64,000 bases of DNA from Avena insularis (Eukaryota > Streptophyta > Magnoliopsida > Poales > Poaceae), in NCBI GenBank assembly GCA_023614405.1, contig CM042684.1, forward strand, positions 205,784,941-205,848,940. Direction: 5' to 3'. Positions 45,321 through 57,885 of this stretch are shown one piece after another (position 1 is the first letter of the stretch; every line of letters starts with the position of its first letter). Made by a program: the position numbers and the translations under genes. The notes under the pieces are model-generated. The model saw only the letters and a program-made list of their open reading frames with translations. It was not told where the DNA came from and made no database searches.

Positions 45321-48300
45321 GATATACATGTTATTGATGTGTACTTGACTAGTACTCGCAGTAGCACCTGGGTATTTGATACGGGATCGGCTGCTAATAT
45401 ATGTAACTCGGTTCGGGCTGCGGAACAAGCGATAACTAGCAAGGGATGAGGTCACGATCTTGAATCGGCAATGGATCAAGAGTTGATGTGATCGCCGTCG
45501 GAACGCTACCTCTCCATATGTCGTCGGGATTAGTTATAAACCTGAATAATTGTTATTTGGTACCTGCACTAAGCATGAACATTGTATCCGGATCGTGTTT
45601 GATGCAAAGTGGTTATTCGTTTAAGTCTGAAAACAATGGTTGTTCGATTTATATGAATAATATCTTTTATGGTCATGCACCTGTGTTGAATGGTTTATTT
45701 CTTTTGGATCTCGATAGTAGTATTACGCATATTCATAATGTTGATGCTAAAAGGATTAAACTTGATAATGATATATCTACATATATGTGGCAGCCTTGCG
45801 TCTAGGTCATATTGGCCTTAAGCATGAAGAAACTCCATTAGATGGACTTTTGGAATCACTTGATTTTGAATCATTTGATACATGTGAGCCATGCCTTATG
45901 GGCAAGATGACTAGAACACCGTTTTCGGTTCAATGGAGCAGGCGGATTTATTGGAAATCATACATCTTGATGTGTGTGGACCAATGAGTGTGTCGGCGCG
46001 AGGTGGATATCGTTATTTTGTTACTTTCACAGATGATTTGAGTAGATACGGGTATATCTATTTGATGAAACATAAGTCTGAAACCTTTGAAAGGTTCAAA
46101 GAATTTCAGAATGAAGTGGAAAATCATTGTAATAGAAAGATCAAATTTCATGTCCGACCGTGGAGGAGAGTATCTTAGTTCTGAGTTTAGCACACATATG
46201 AAAGGCGTGGAATAGTTTCACAACTCACGCTCAGGAACACCACAACGTAATGGTGTGTCGAAGCGTCGTAATCATACTTTATTGGATATGGTTCGATCTA
46301 TGATGTCTCTGTTGACTTGCCTTGTCATTTTGGGGTTATGCCTGAAACCTGCATTCACTTTAAATAGGGCACCATCTAAATCTGTTGAAAAGACAAGTAT
46401 GAATTATGGTTTGGAAACAAACCTAAGTATCATTCTTAAAGTTTGGGGATCACGATGTTTATGTGAAGAAACTTCAACCGGATAAACTCGAACCCAAAGC
46501 AGAAAAATGCGTCTTCATAGGATACCCTAAGGAAACGATTGGGTATACCTTCTATCACAGATCCGAGGGCAAGGTCTTTGTTGCCAAGAATGGATCCTTT
46601 CTTGAGAAGGAGTTTCTCGCGAAAGGTGTGAGTAGTCGGAAGGTAGAACTCGAAGAGGTTATTGAACCTTCTCTTCATGAAATGGTGAGTAGCGCAACTC
46701 CAGAAGTTGTTTTGGAGTTGACTTCACCTAATGAAGAGAGAGCTAATGATATTGATCATGAAACTCCGAAAGAGGACACTACCGAACCTCGCAGGTCAAG
46801 CAGGACACGTGCAGCTCCTGAACTGTATGGCAATCCTATTATGAATTTCATGATTGATGAAATAGATGACCCTACGACGTATGAACAAGTGATGATGATC
46901 CCTGATTCCAACAAATGGCTAGAAGCCATGAAATCCGAGATGGAATCCATGTACGAAAACCAGGTTTGGACCTTGGTGGACTTACCTCACGATCGAAAGG
47001 CCGTTGAGAATAAATGGATTTTCAAAAGGAAAACTGATGCTGATGGTAATGTAACCATCTATAAGGCTCGACTTCTCGCAAAGGGGTTTCGACAAATTCA
47101 AGGAGTTGACTACGATGAGACATTCTCTCCCGTAGCGATGCTTAAGTCGGTTAGGATTATGTTAGCAATTGCTGCATATTTCGATTATGAAATATGGCAG
47201 ATGGATATCAAAACTGCGTTCCTCAATGGTAATATTGAAGAAGAGTTGTATATGATACAACCTAAGGGTTTTGTCGATCCTAAGGATGCTGATAAGGTGT
47301 GAAAACTTCAGCGATCCATCTATGGACTGAAGCAAGCATCCCGGAGTTGGAATCTCCGCTTTGATGAGGTGATCAAAGAGTTTGGATTTGTCCAAACTTA
47401 TGGAGAGGCTTGTATTTACAAGAAAGTGAGTGGGAGCAATGTGGCATTTCTGATATTATATGTGGATGACATATTATTGATTGGAAATGATATAGATCTT
47501 TTAAACAGTGTTAAAATTTATCTAAACAGCAAATTTTCGATGAAGGACCTTGGTGAAGCTTCATATATATTAGGCATTAAAATCTATAGAGATAGATCAA
47601 GACGCCTAATTGGGCTATCGCAGAGTACATACCTTGATAAGATATTAAAGAAGTTTAATATGGACGTAAGTAAGAAGGGGTACTTACCTATGTTGCAAGG
47701 CAAGACATTGAGTAAGACTCAAAGTCCGGCTACGGCGGAAGAAAGAGATAATGGATAAGATCCCTATGCCTCAGCCATAGGCTCTATAATGTATGCCATG
47801 CTATGTACAAGACGGATGTGGCACATGCTATTAGTTTGACTAGTAGGTACCAATCTGATCTAGGTTGAACCTTTGGATAGCGGTAAAGAACATCCTCAAG
47901 TACTTGAGAAGAACTAAGGATATGTTTCTCATATACGGAGGTGAAGAAGAGCTAGTCGCTAAGTGTTATGTCGATGCTAGTTTTGACACTGATCCGGATG
48001 ACTCTAAGTCTCAATCCGGATACGTATTTCTCTTGAACGGAGCAGCAGTTAGTTGGAGGATCTCCAAACAACCTGTGGTGGCTGAATCAACGATGGAGGC
48101 GGAATATGTTGCTGCTTCAGAAGCAGCACAGGAAGCGGTTTGGATGAAGGAGGTCATAACGGAACTAGGTGTGGTTCCTAGTGCGTTGGACCCAATGGTG
48201 ATCTATTGTGACAATAATGGAGCCATAGCCAACGCCAAGGAACCAAGGTCTCACAAGAATTCCAAGCATATTAAGCGCCGGTTTCACTCCATCCGCGAGC

Positions 48301-48437
48301 ATGTCAAGGATGGAGATATAAAGATTTGTAAAGTACACACGGACCTAAATGTAGCAGACACGTTGACTAAAGTTCTCCCTAGGGCAAAACATGATCAACA
48401 CCAGAACTCCATGGGTGTTAGATTTATCACTATGTGA
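45321..48437 (+). pseudogene. pol of RLC-7, broken
   Basis: Protease motif WVFDTGSAANICNS (about 45369), pre-integrase and integrase core (HLDVCGPMSVSARGGYRYF, about 45960; the second Asp region near 46150 is frameshifted), RT (NKWIFKRKTDADGNVTIYKA, IWQMDIKTAFLNG, YVDDILLIGND), and RNase H (YVDASFDTDPDDSKSQSGY, VIYCDNNGAIANA) ending TGA 48435-48437. Disruptions include a stop at 46177, frame changes near 46450 and 47860, TGA at 47300 (probably from a Cys codon) and TAA at 47756. It is non-functional. Confidence 0.92.
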
Positions 48438-48470
48438 ACTAGATTATTGTCTCTAGTGCAAGTGGGAGAC

Positions 48471-50125
48471 TGAAGGAAATATGCCCTGAGAGGCAATAAT
48501 AAAGTTGTTATTATATATTCCTCATACATGATAGATGTTTATTTTACATGCTAGAAATGTATTGATTCGGAAACATCAATACATGTGTGTTTAATAAACA
48601 AAAAGGGTTCCTAGTCATGCCTCTCTTATAGACTAGCTTGTTGATTAACAAGATGATCAAGGTTTCCTGACCATGGACATTGGATGTTGTTAATAACAAG
48701 GTCACAGCATTTGTGAAATGATGTGATGAACATTCATCCGAAGTATAGCATTACGATCAAGTCATTATGTTTATATTGCTATAACATTATACGAAGTAAT
48801 ATTTATCCTTAGACCATGAGATCATGTTAATTGCTAACACCGGAAGAGTATCTTGATAACATCGAACGTCACACCGTAACAGGGTGACTATAAAGATGGG
48901 TTCAGTACTACGAAGGTGTTATGTTTAGGCTCATGGATCAAGAGTGGAATTTGTCAATCCCGATGACGGATAGATATACTCTGGGCCCTCTCGGTGATAT
49001 CACATTAGGATAGCTTGCAAGCAAGTGATGTGATCACTAGAATGTTATATCACGGGAACGAGAAAAGAGTGCATGTCGGTAACGAGATCAAACTAGGTAT
49101 GGAGATACTGATGATCGAATCTCGGACATGTAATATATCGAGAGACAAAGGGATTTAGTTACAAGCATTAAATGTTCTCACGATCACAGGAGTCATCGTT
49201 GAATGTGTAGGAGTCAGTACGGATCTCCAGGTCCCGCTGCTAATTATTGATCGGAGAAGGGTCTCGATCATGTCTGCATTATTCGTGAACCGTAGGGTGG
49301 CACACTTAAGAGTTACCGGACACCATTTTGGAGCACATATGTTTCATACGAAAGAATTGCAAATCACAGGAATTGTTTCAATAGAAACCGGAAATTGTTT
49401 CGGGTGAAATTGCAGAAGGTGGTTCTGCATGTGATATTGAAATATTGCAAGGGGATATATGTGAATGTTTGTTAATTAAAGTAATTAACAAAATTCTGAA
49501 TAAATTTAATAAAAAGAGTTTTATTAAATGAGAGAGCATTAAATTTGGTGAAATTTAATGCATTTAAAGTGGAGACTTTAAAAGGGAATGTGAAGAGGCA
49601 TTTTAATGTGGAAGGGTTACCACCATATGAATGGGGGAGGTGAGGGGTCACCCCCCATGCGCCGGCCATGGAGAGAGGGGGCACCCCCCTCCTCCTATAA
49701 AAGGCCACCCATTCCCTCCTTCATCCTCACACCTCCTTATGAAGGATCTCTCCCCCTCTAGAATTATTCCCCCATGGTCTCGGATTAGCGAGATACATGT
49801 TCCCGGTGGCATTTTGTCTAGAAGGAGTTGTTGTTTCCGCTGGATCGCTGTAGCGAGGAGGTGGAGGTTGTCCGGTGGCTTGAACGTGTGTGCGAGTGCG
49901 GATGCGCTGCTGAGTTGCGGCGCTCGGACTTCCTCGCAATCTTGAGATCGGCAAGTGTACGACTACATCAACCACGAGTTCCTACTCGTTAACAAAACTC
50001 GTTGTCTTCGAGGGTAAGTTCTCCATGGATGTATGTCCACCCGTTGCTCTGTATCTAGTAGATAGATCTTGGCGTATAGTTCTGATCGTAGAATTTTTTT
50101 TGTTTTCTATGCTACGGACCCAACA
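48471..50125 (+). repeat. 3' LTR of RLC-7 (1655 bp)
   Basis: It follows the polypurine tract and ends GGACCCAACA before GTTTC. TATAAAA at 49696-49702. G/C runs here are longer than in the 5' LTR (49620-49810). Confidence 0.95.
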
Positions 50126-52001
50126 GTTTCTTAGCAATAAAATCTTCTTTAGTGTATTTAGTATTCTTAGTGTGCTTTTCAGGTTCTTCTTCAACTTTTT
50201 CTTCATTAGGAACTTCATATTCTTCATTACCACTTTCATTTTCAGTATTAGAGACAGATATACTATTAGGATCTATAGCAGGTTCAGAGGGTTGTACAAC
50301 AATTTTATGTTTCTTTTTCCTTTTCTTACGAGTAGAGCCACTATTTTTAGCATGTTGAGAATCCTGGTCAATTCTTTTGGGATGCCCCTCAGGATATAGA
50401 GGATCCTGGGTAGCAGCACCACTTCTAGTTCTAATTTCATAAGCATGTTTTTCTTTAGCAGCATTAACTAGCAAGTCTTTTTGCACTTTAATGAGTTGAT
50501 CTATTTGAGTTTGAACCATTTGAACGTGTTTAACAATCATTTTAACATCATTAGAGGTTCTTTCCACAATATCTTTCAACTCAACAATAGCTCTAGTGTT
50601 TTTCATTAGATGATTTTGCACCCTTTTATTAAAATTATCTTGCTTAACAATAAAGATATTGAATTCTTCTAAGCATTGATCGGGAGGTTTAGAGTAAGGG
50701 ATATCACCTTCATCAAAGTGTTGGAGAGAGTGTACCTCGATAGTGGATGAGTAGGGAATATGCTTACATAATTCTTCTATAGGAGGTAAATTCTTGACAT
50801 CTGCAGCTTTAATTCCCTTCCTCTTAAGACATTTCTTAGCTTCCTTCATCACTTTATCATTTAATTCAATAACTCCCCTCTTCTTTGATGTTGGAATAGG
50901 TACTGGCATAGTAGGTTCAGGTACAATTACTTCAAGTATAGCTTGTTCAGGAGGAGTCCAATCTTCATAGTTCTTACTTATTTTAGCCATTAATTCCTCA
51001 GCTTTCTTAGGAGTCCTATTCCTGAAAACACAATCAGCACAACTATCTAGGTATGTCCTAGATTCTTCGGTTAGTCCATTATAAAATATATCAAGAAACT
51101 CATTCTTAGGTAATGGACTTCCAGCCTGTGCATGAATCAAAGCACAAAACCTTGCCCATGATTCAGGCAATATCTCTTTTTCTCCTTGTTTAAAATCAAA
51201 AAGTTCCTGCAAAATAGCATGTCTAGCACTAGGAGGAAAATATTTTTGCAGGAAAGTACTAATCAAGCAATCAGGGCTATCAATAGATCCAGGAGGTAAA
51301 TTACTAAACCAAGTTTTAGCTTCTTCTTTCAGTGAAAAGGGGAAAATCTTAGCAACAAAGTAAGTACGCATCTTAATATCATCAGAAAACAAGCCACTCA
51401 TGGTAGAAAGTTCATTTATATGTGCTACCACACTTTCATTCTTAGTCCCACAAAAAGGTTCTTTCTCAACAATAGCTATGTAAGATAGATCGAGAGAGAA
51501 ATCATAATCTTCATCTATAATGTTTATGGGAGAAGCAGCAAACTTAGCAATAGGAGACAATTTGGGTCTAATAGTACGCCTCTCAAGGAGACTCTTAGCA
51601 GCGCTCCTATCATGGGTGTTTTTACATTCTTTAATAAATTCATCGGTCATCTCAACATAACCATCTTCAATATCATAACTTTCACTAGACTCAGGTGAAC
51701 TAACAGGTGTAGTAGTGTCTTCATTAGGAGTTTCAGTATTTCCAGCTATAGTTCTAGCAATTGTAGCATCTAGGAAAGGACCTAATGAACCACTCTTATC
51801 AAGCACAGTAGAAGCAGCATCATAAGCATCAGAAGTTTGAGATTCAGCAGTAGTAGCAGTGTGTGTAACATGTGTATGTGGTGGTGTAACGAGCTTACTC
51901 ATAATAGATGGTGAATCAAGAGCAATAGAGGTGTTCAGAACCGTACCTCTTCTTGTAGTGGATGGTAAAATAGGAACCTTGCCATCACGAGACTTACCCA
52001 T
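50126..52001 (-). pseudogene. gag part of RLG-6 gag-protease
   Basis: ATG at 52001. The frame is open for about 625 codons until RLC-7 enters, and no internal stop is seen. The N-terminus is Thr/Ser-rich and acidic. An Athila-type Retrotrans_gag capsid domain lies near 51370-50950 (KIFPFSLKEEAKTWFSNLPP, LQKYFPPSARHAILQELFDF, FYNGLTEESRTYL). A coiled-coil-like part (about 50640-50480) and a Lys/Glu-rich tail with KKRKKKHK follow. The last few codons of the open frame beyond 50126 belong to RLC-7. The only damage is the Copia insertion, so this gag was probably intact until late. Confidence 0.88.
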
Positions 52002-52088
52002 GATGGATGGATAGCAGCGAACAATAGGGAATCCAAGTGAACTTGATAAATAAAGCTATGCTCCCAGCAGCGGCTAGGAAAATAGTCT
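52002..52088 (-). other. Short leader and mutated primer site of RLG-6
   Basis: The minus strand reads CTAGCCGCTGCTGGGAG (52077-52061) where Athila elements have CTGGCGCCGTTGCCGGGGAG. The position, 11 bases from the LTR edge, fits a primer site that has lost bases. Confidence 0.55.
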
Positions 52089-53288
52089 TGATGACCCACA
52101 AGTATAGGGGGTGTATCGCAGTATTTTCGAGGGAAGTGAAACCCAATTTATTGATTCGACACAAGGGGAGCCAAAGAATATTTATAAGCCTTAACAACTG
52201 AGTTGTCAATTCAGCTGTACTTGGAAACAATCTTGCTCACAGTAGTTTATCAGTAGTAACAGATTTGTAGTAGGAATAATAAAGTAGCGGTAGTAATAGA
52301 GTAAAGACAGTAGTAACAATAGTAGTAAATAGTAGGATTCGAGTGCGGTAGGCATAGGGATGGATGGACGGGCGTTGCATGGACAAGCCAATTCACATAG
52401 CAATCAGAACATAGGGCAATTGCAGATAAATAAGATAAAGCATCCAAGTACTAGATAATTCTAGGCATGTGTTCCATATATAGTCATACGTGCTCGCAAT
52501 GAGAACTTGCACAACATCTTTTGTCCTCCCAGCCCGTTTGCAGCGGGGCCTCAAGGGAACTATTGGCAATTAAGGTGATCCTTTTAATAGAGCAATGTAG
52601 CAAAGCATTAACACTCCGTGAACACATGTGATCCTCACATCAAAGCCATTCCCTCCGGTTATCCCGATTTCTGTCACTTTGGGGCCATTGGTTCCGGACA
52701 ACAATGTGTGTATACAACTTGCAGATAAGACCATAAACAATACTATCATAATGAATCAATAACATGTTCAGATCTGAAATCATGGCACTCGGGCCCTAGT
52801 GACAAGCATTAATCATAACAAGTTGCAACAAAGTCATAAAGCACTAATAGAAGATACTAGGCACCATGCCCTAACAATCTAATGCCATTACATGAACGAT
52901 CTCATCCAATCCCTACCATCCCCATAGCCTACAGCGGGAGATTACTCACTCATAGATGGGGGAAACATGGATGGTCGATGGAGAAGCGATTGTGATGATG
53001 TTGGCGATGATCTCCTCCAATTCCCGGTCCCGACAGGGTGCCGGAACGGAGTTTCTGGTGCTGTTTCGTGGAATCTGGTGGTGGCGGCGGAGCAGAATTC
53101 CTTTTGGAAAAACGTCGAACCCCCCCTGAGTTTTTAGGTCAGAAGGCAACTTATAGGCGAAGTGGGAGACCGAGGGGGATTCTGGGGCGGCCAGACCACC
53201 CCCTGGCACGGCCTGGGCTAGCCCGCGCGGCCAGGTGGTGTGGCCTGGGCCCAGCCCCCCTCTGTCTCATATTCTGGTTTCGGGAGTT
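52089..53288 (-). repeat. 5' LTR of RLG-6, truncated
   Basis: It starts TGATGACCCACAAG in plus orientation and matches 35411-36560. It stops at CGGGAGT (53288), where RLG-8 begins TGTAGCACCCC. About 200 bp of the LTR would lie beyond RLG-8, outside the window. Confidence 0.85.
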
Positions 53289-55006
53289 GTAGCACCCCGA
53301 TAAAACCACTACTAGAAAATCGCTTGGTATTTTTTTTGTTTGTGTGTCTTCATGCTCGCATGCTCATGTCATCATGCCACATTGCATTTGAGCATCGTCA
53401 TGTCATCATGCATGATTTGCCTAAATCTATTATCTAAAAACCCTATTTTTGTTTTCTACATTATCCCCTTCTTATTTCAAAGTATAAACCCTAGGTCTTC
53501 CTGCATATTTTATTTGTCTAAAAACTATTTGCAAAAGTGTTTTGTATAAAAATAAATGAACAAACAAAATAAGACTATTTTTGTTAGGGGGAGCCATCCA
53601 GCCAGGCCAGTGGCCCAGCCAGCCGGCCTACAACCCCAGCCCATCTATCTAGACAAACCCTAGCTACCTACCCCAAAACCACACCCCGCCGCCACACTCG
53701 CCTCACCCTACCCGCATCGAAACGTACAACTCCATACACGCCCGCGCGTAACACGGAGGACACAGTGCACCCCGGCCCCACCCCAGTCGCCTCACGCTCA
53801 CTCCTGCCCTGCAATGCAACCACGTCGCTCGCGACGCGCCTCTCTCTCTCTGGTCCATCGCGGTCAACCACCACTCTCTCCCAGGCCGCGTCCTCTCCAT
53901 GCAAACCCCGGCCCCACCCCGTAATCCCACCTTCCCCGCTCCATCGCCCGCGGACCCCACCACCAACCCCGTCGCTCCCCACCTTGCGGTTCCTTCGCTC
54001 GTTGCCTCCCTCGATCCCCACCCCGCCGCTGCTCTCCTCCTCGTTCGCATGCCGCATCAGGGACGCCGCCGCGCGTGCCCTCGTCCTCACCGGTTCCCAA
54101 GTTGCCGCCGCCTCCTATCCGTGACCCAGCGCCTCGACCCCGTCGTCCTCGTCCCTCCCCGCCTTCCTTCGCGGCGCCGATGCGAGCACCATCGCCTCTG
54201 CACGTCGTCCTCGCTGGAGCCCGAGCTCCTCACCGCCACAGCCACCTCGCCTCCTCGCAGTCGCGCCCTGCTGCCGCGGCCAGAAGCACGCCCTCCACCT
54301 CCACCAACACCCACAGCGAGCCCTGCGTCCGACCGCCCTTCCCCAACCTCGCCCTCTCGGTCGACCCGCGGCCTGGCCTCAGAGCCGCCTGACGCGCGCC
54401 TCTCCATCCTCCGCCGCCTGGCCATGCAGAGTCCCACCGCTCTCGTTCCCGAGCCCTAGGGTGCCGCCACCGTCGTCCTGCTAGCCGGCCCCAGCGTCGC
54501 TGCCCTCCATCACCAGGCCTCCGCCCCGTGGCCTCTCTGCAACACCGACAACCGCCATGGCCCCTGACGCCCTTCGGCTTCATCCGCGGCCATGTCCTCT
54601 CTACATCCTCCTTGTGGCCGCGTCTAGTCACCGATGTCCATGCTGCCGCTAGACTTCCTCCGTGTCGCTCGTTCCGCGAGGTCCATTGTTGTGTGTTCCT
54701 CTTACAGTGACCCACGAGTCCCAGCTATGTTTTGATTTTCAGATGCTGTTGCTTTCTGTCAAGCACCGCATTCCAAGAACTCCTGTATTCAAGTTTGTCT
54801 CGCGGCATCGTTTCCGTCATGTTCTATGTACATGGACGCACACCAACAATACCGAATCAATGTCAATGTTTAAAAGAATGTGCATAGTGCCACTCTGAAG
54901 GCCACCGACACCCAACCCTAGTCCATCACCGACCAATAAAGCCGGAACCCGAAGTTCTTCTCCTCGGATCCGACGGCCGAGACCCTGAAGATCGATCCCA
55001 TCGAAC
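53289..55006 (+). repeat. RLG-8 LTR, first segment with C-rich block
   Basis: The first 300 bp is AT-rich with repeated CATGCTCATGTCATCATG-type strings. About 53590-54560 is strongly C-rich on the plus strand and G-poor; its open frames on both strands are Pro- or Arg-rich and look like composition effects. No gene is supported. It ends with CGAAC (55002-55006), the RLC-9 duplication. Confidence 0.5.
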
Positions 55007-56673
55007 TGTTGGAGATATGCCCAAGAGGCAATAATAAAAGAGGTTATTATTATATCTTTGTGTTTATGATGAATGTTTACATCCCATGCTATAATTGTAT
55101 TATTAGGAAACACTAATACTTGTGTGTTTTGTAAACATAAAAGAGTCCCTAGTAAGCCTCTTGTTGAACTAGCTTGTTGATTGATTGATGATCATGGTTT
55201 CCTGATCATAGACATTGGATGTGATCAATAACAAGGTTATATCATTAGGAGAATGATATGATGGACACACACCCATAGTAAGCGTAGCATAAGATCAAGT
55301 CATTAAGTTCGTATTGCTGTAAGCTTTGAAATACATAGTAACCTAATCCTTCGACCATGAGGTTATGTTAATCACCATCACTGGATGGGTACTTTGATGA
55401 CATCAAACACCGCTTCGTAACTGGGCGGTTATAAAGGTGTCATTGGGTATTCTGAAAGTATGTGTTCAAGCGCATAGACCAAGATTGGGATTTGTCCATC
55501 CATATGACGGATAGATATACTCTGGGCCCTCTCGGTGGAACGTCATCTAGATAGCTTGCAAGCATGTGACTAGGTCACAAGGGATGACATAACATGGAAC
55601 GAGTAAAGAGTACTTATCAATAACGAGGAAGAACTAGGTATGAAGATACTGACGATCAAACCTCGGATAAGTAGAATATCGCGAGACAAAGGGAATTGGT
55701 TTCGTATGTTAATTGGTTCAATTGATCACGAAGTAATCGTTGAGTATGTGGGAGCCGTTATGGATCTCTAGATCCCGCTGATGGTTATTGATAGGAGAGG
55801 TGTCTTCATCATGTCTGCATATTCACGAACCGTAGGGTGACACACTTAAGGTTCGAAGTTGTTTGAAGTAGATATGGAATTTGCGTTGGAGACCGAATGT
55901 TGTTCGGAGTCTCAGAATGGATCTGGGACATCACGAGGAGATCCGGAATGGTCCGGAGAATAAGATTCATATATTGGGAATCATTTTCTAAGTTAGGAAA
56001 TGTTCCAGAGTGTTTGTATGGAGATTCTAGAAGGTTTCGGAATGTTCTGGAAGGTTCTAGAGGATTTTTGGAGTTTGCTTGAAAACCAAAAAAGGGATCA
56101 AAGAAACCAAGTGGGGTAAGACACGGATTAGTGGGGGAGGAGGATCCCCCAACCCTTGACCCAGGAGGAGGGAGTCCTACTAGGACTCCCCTCAGTGACT
56201 CCCTCCTTTAAATAGAAGGGAGGCGCCCCTCTTGCACCTTGTCTCATAACTCCCAATCTCAGCCGCCTCTCCTCCACCTTTCTTACGCACGGGCATAGGT
56301 GAAGCCTGCAGAATTCTCATCTCCACCACCACCACGCCCGTCGTGCTGCTGGAATTCCGTGGAGAAGATCTACTACCTCCGCTGCTCATTGGAGCAGGAG
56401 AGGAAGGTCTGCTTCAACTCCGCACGTGTGACCGTCTGGAGCACCGCTGAACAGCGGAAGGATCGTCCACACGATCTTGAGATCGGCAAGTGATCGACTA
56501 CATCATCCACGAGATCTAATCTCGTTAACGCTTTAGGTTCTACGAGGGTTAGTACCGATCTATCTCGTTGCTCATGTCTAGTAGATTAGATCTTGGCTTT
56601 TATCTAGATTAGATCTGGGTTTTGTTCGTTCTTGCGGTAGAAATTTTTTGTTTTCCATGCTACGAACCCATCA
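55007..56673 (+). repeat. 5' LTR of RLC-9 (1667 bp)
   Basis: It starts TGTTGGAGATATGCCC and ends CGAACCCATCA. Likely TATA box TTTAAATA at 56207-56214. Stem AATAATAA (55030-55037) and TTATTATT (55044-55051) lies near the start. Confidence 0.95.
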
Positions 56674-57885
56674 GTGGTATCAGAGCCATGTCTATGCGTA
56701 GATCTGTTGCACGAGTAGAACACAATGAGGTTGTGGGCGTTGGTGCTCGTGCCGTCTTTTGCTATATGTGTACTTTGCATCTTGCGGTATGGTGGGATGA
56801 AGCGGCCCGGGCTAACATTACATGTCATCGTACATGAGACTTGCTCCACGCTTGACGTGCAATTCGTATTGCACAAGTGGCTTTGCGGGTGTCTGTCTCT
56901 CCCATCATAGTATAGATCAAATCTACACTTTGCACTTGATAGCACTTGTATCAACGTTGTGGTTCAGTTTCGTAGGTAAGATGTGTTCTTAGTCGAAATC
57001 CCAAGCCACGTAAAACTTGCAAATAAAATTAGAGGCGTCTAACTTGTTTTTGCAGGGGTTTTGTGATGTGATATGGCCTACATGTGATTGTGATTGTATT
57101 TGATGTATGCAATGATCCTTGTTGTAATATGGCAACCGGCAGGAGCCTAATGGTTGTCTTTAATTCTGTTAAGACCTGCGTGTCTATTCATCTTGTAATA
57201 GCTTTGTTCCAAGTAGTTGTAATAGTTGCTAGTGAAGATGAACAACCATGAAGCGGTGCCACGGACCTTGACGCAATGTTGGTGATGATGGAGATCATGT
57301 CCGTGCTTTGGAGATAGAGATCGAAGGCATAAAAAGAAAGGGCCATATCATATCACACAAATTATGAATTGCCTGTGATGTTAATCCTTTATGCATCTTG
57401 TATTGCTTAGATCGCGACGGTAGCATTATAAGATGATCCCTCTCACTAAATATCAAGTAATAAAGTGTTCGTCCTTAGTTGGCACCATTGCTAAGACTAA
57501 TGCGTTTGAAGCATCTCATGATGATCGGGTGTGATAGACTCTACGTGTGCATACAACGGGTGCAAGCCAGATTTGCACATGCGGAAACTAAGGTTAATCT
57601 TGACGAGCCTAGCATGTACAGACATGGTCTCGGAACACGGAATACCGAAAGGTAGAGCATGAGTCATATGATTGATATGATGAACATGAAGATTGTTCGC
57701 CGATGAAGCTACATCATCTCACGTGATGATCGGACTTGGTGTAGTGGATTTGGTTCGTGTAATCACTAAAACAACTGCGAGGGATGTTGTTTTGAGTGGG
57801 AGTTCACCTAGTTGATTTAAGAATTAAATTTGAACACTATTTATCATAAACTTAGTCTAAATTACTTGCAAATTTGTTGTAGATT
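56674..57885 (+). other. Primer site and leader of RLC-9
   Basis: TGGTATCAGAGC at 56675-56686. The 1.2-kb leader has no gene and shares blocks with RLC-7, including ACGTAAAACTTGCAA near 57008 and CGAGCCTAGCATGTACAGAC near 57604. Confidence 0.7.

Larger units (their letters stand above)
41805..50125 (+). mobile_element. RLC-7: complete BARE/Angela-like Copia element
   Basis: 8.3 kb, flanked by perfect GTTTC duplications (41800-41804, 50126-50130). Two LTRs of about 1.64 and 1.66 kb, iMet primer site, leader, gag, protease, integrase, RT, RNase H and polypurine tract AAGTGGGAGAC (48460-48470) appear in the Copia order. The polyprotein is broken by many stops and frameshifts. It inserted in the gag-protease frame of RLG-6. 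Confidence 0.95.
35411..53288 (-). mobile_element. RLG-6: non-autonomous Athila-like Gypsy, split by RLC-7
   Basis: The segments are 35411-41804 and 50126-53288. Minus-strand order: 5' LTR (truncated by RLG-8), mutated primer site, gag-protease, a promoter-like spacer, a second ORF, a conserved non-coding region, polypurine tract TAAGCTTGGGGGGAGTT, 3' LTR. There is no RT, RNase H or integrase. Both outer edges are irregular: the left LTR lacks about 15 terminal bases and the right LTR stops at 53288 where RLG-8 starts. No target duplication can be read. Confidence 0.85.

Noticed and set aside
53899..54459. 186-codon Pro-rich plus-strand frame and several opposite frames
   Set aside because: They follow from the C-rich composition; no motif, no start context and no homologous pattern.
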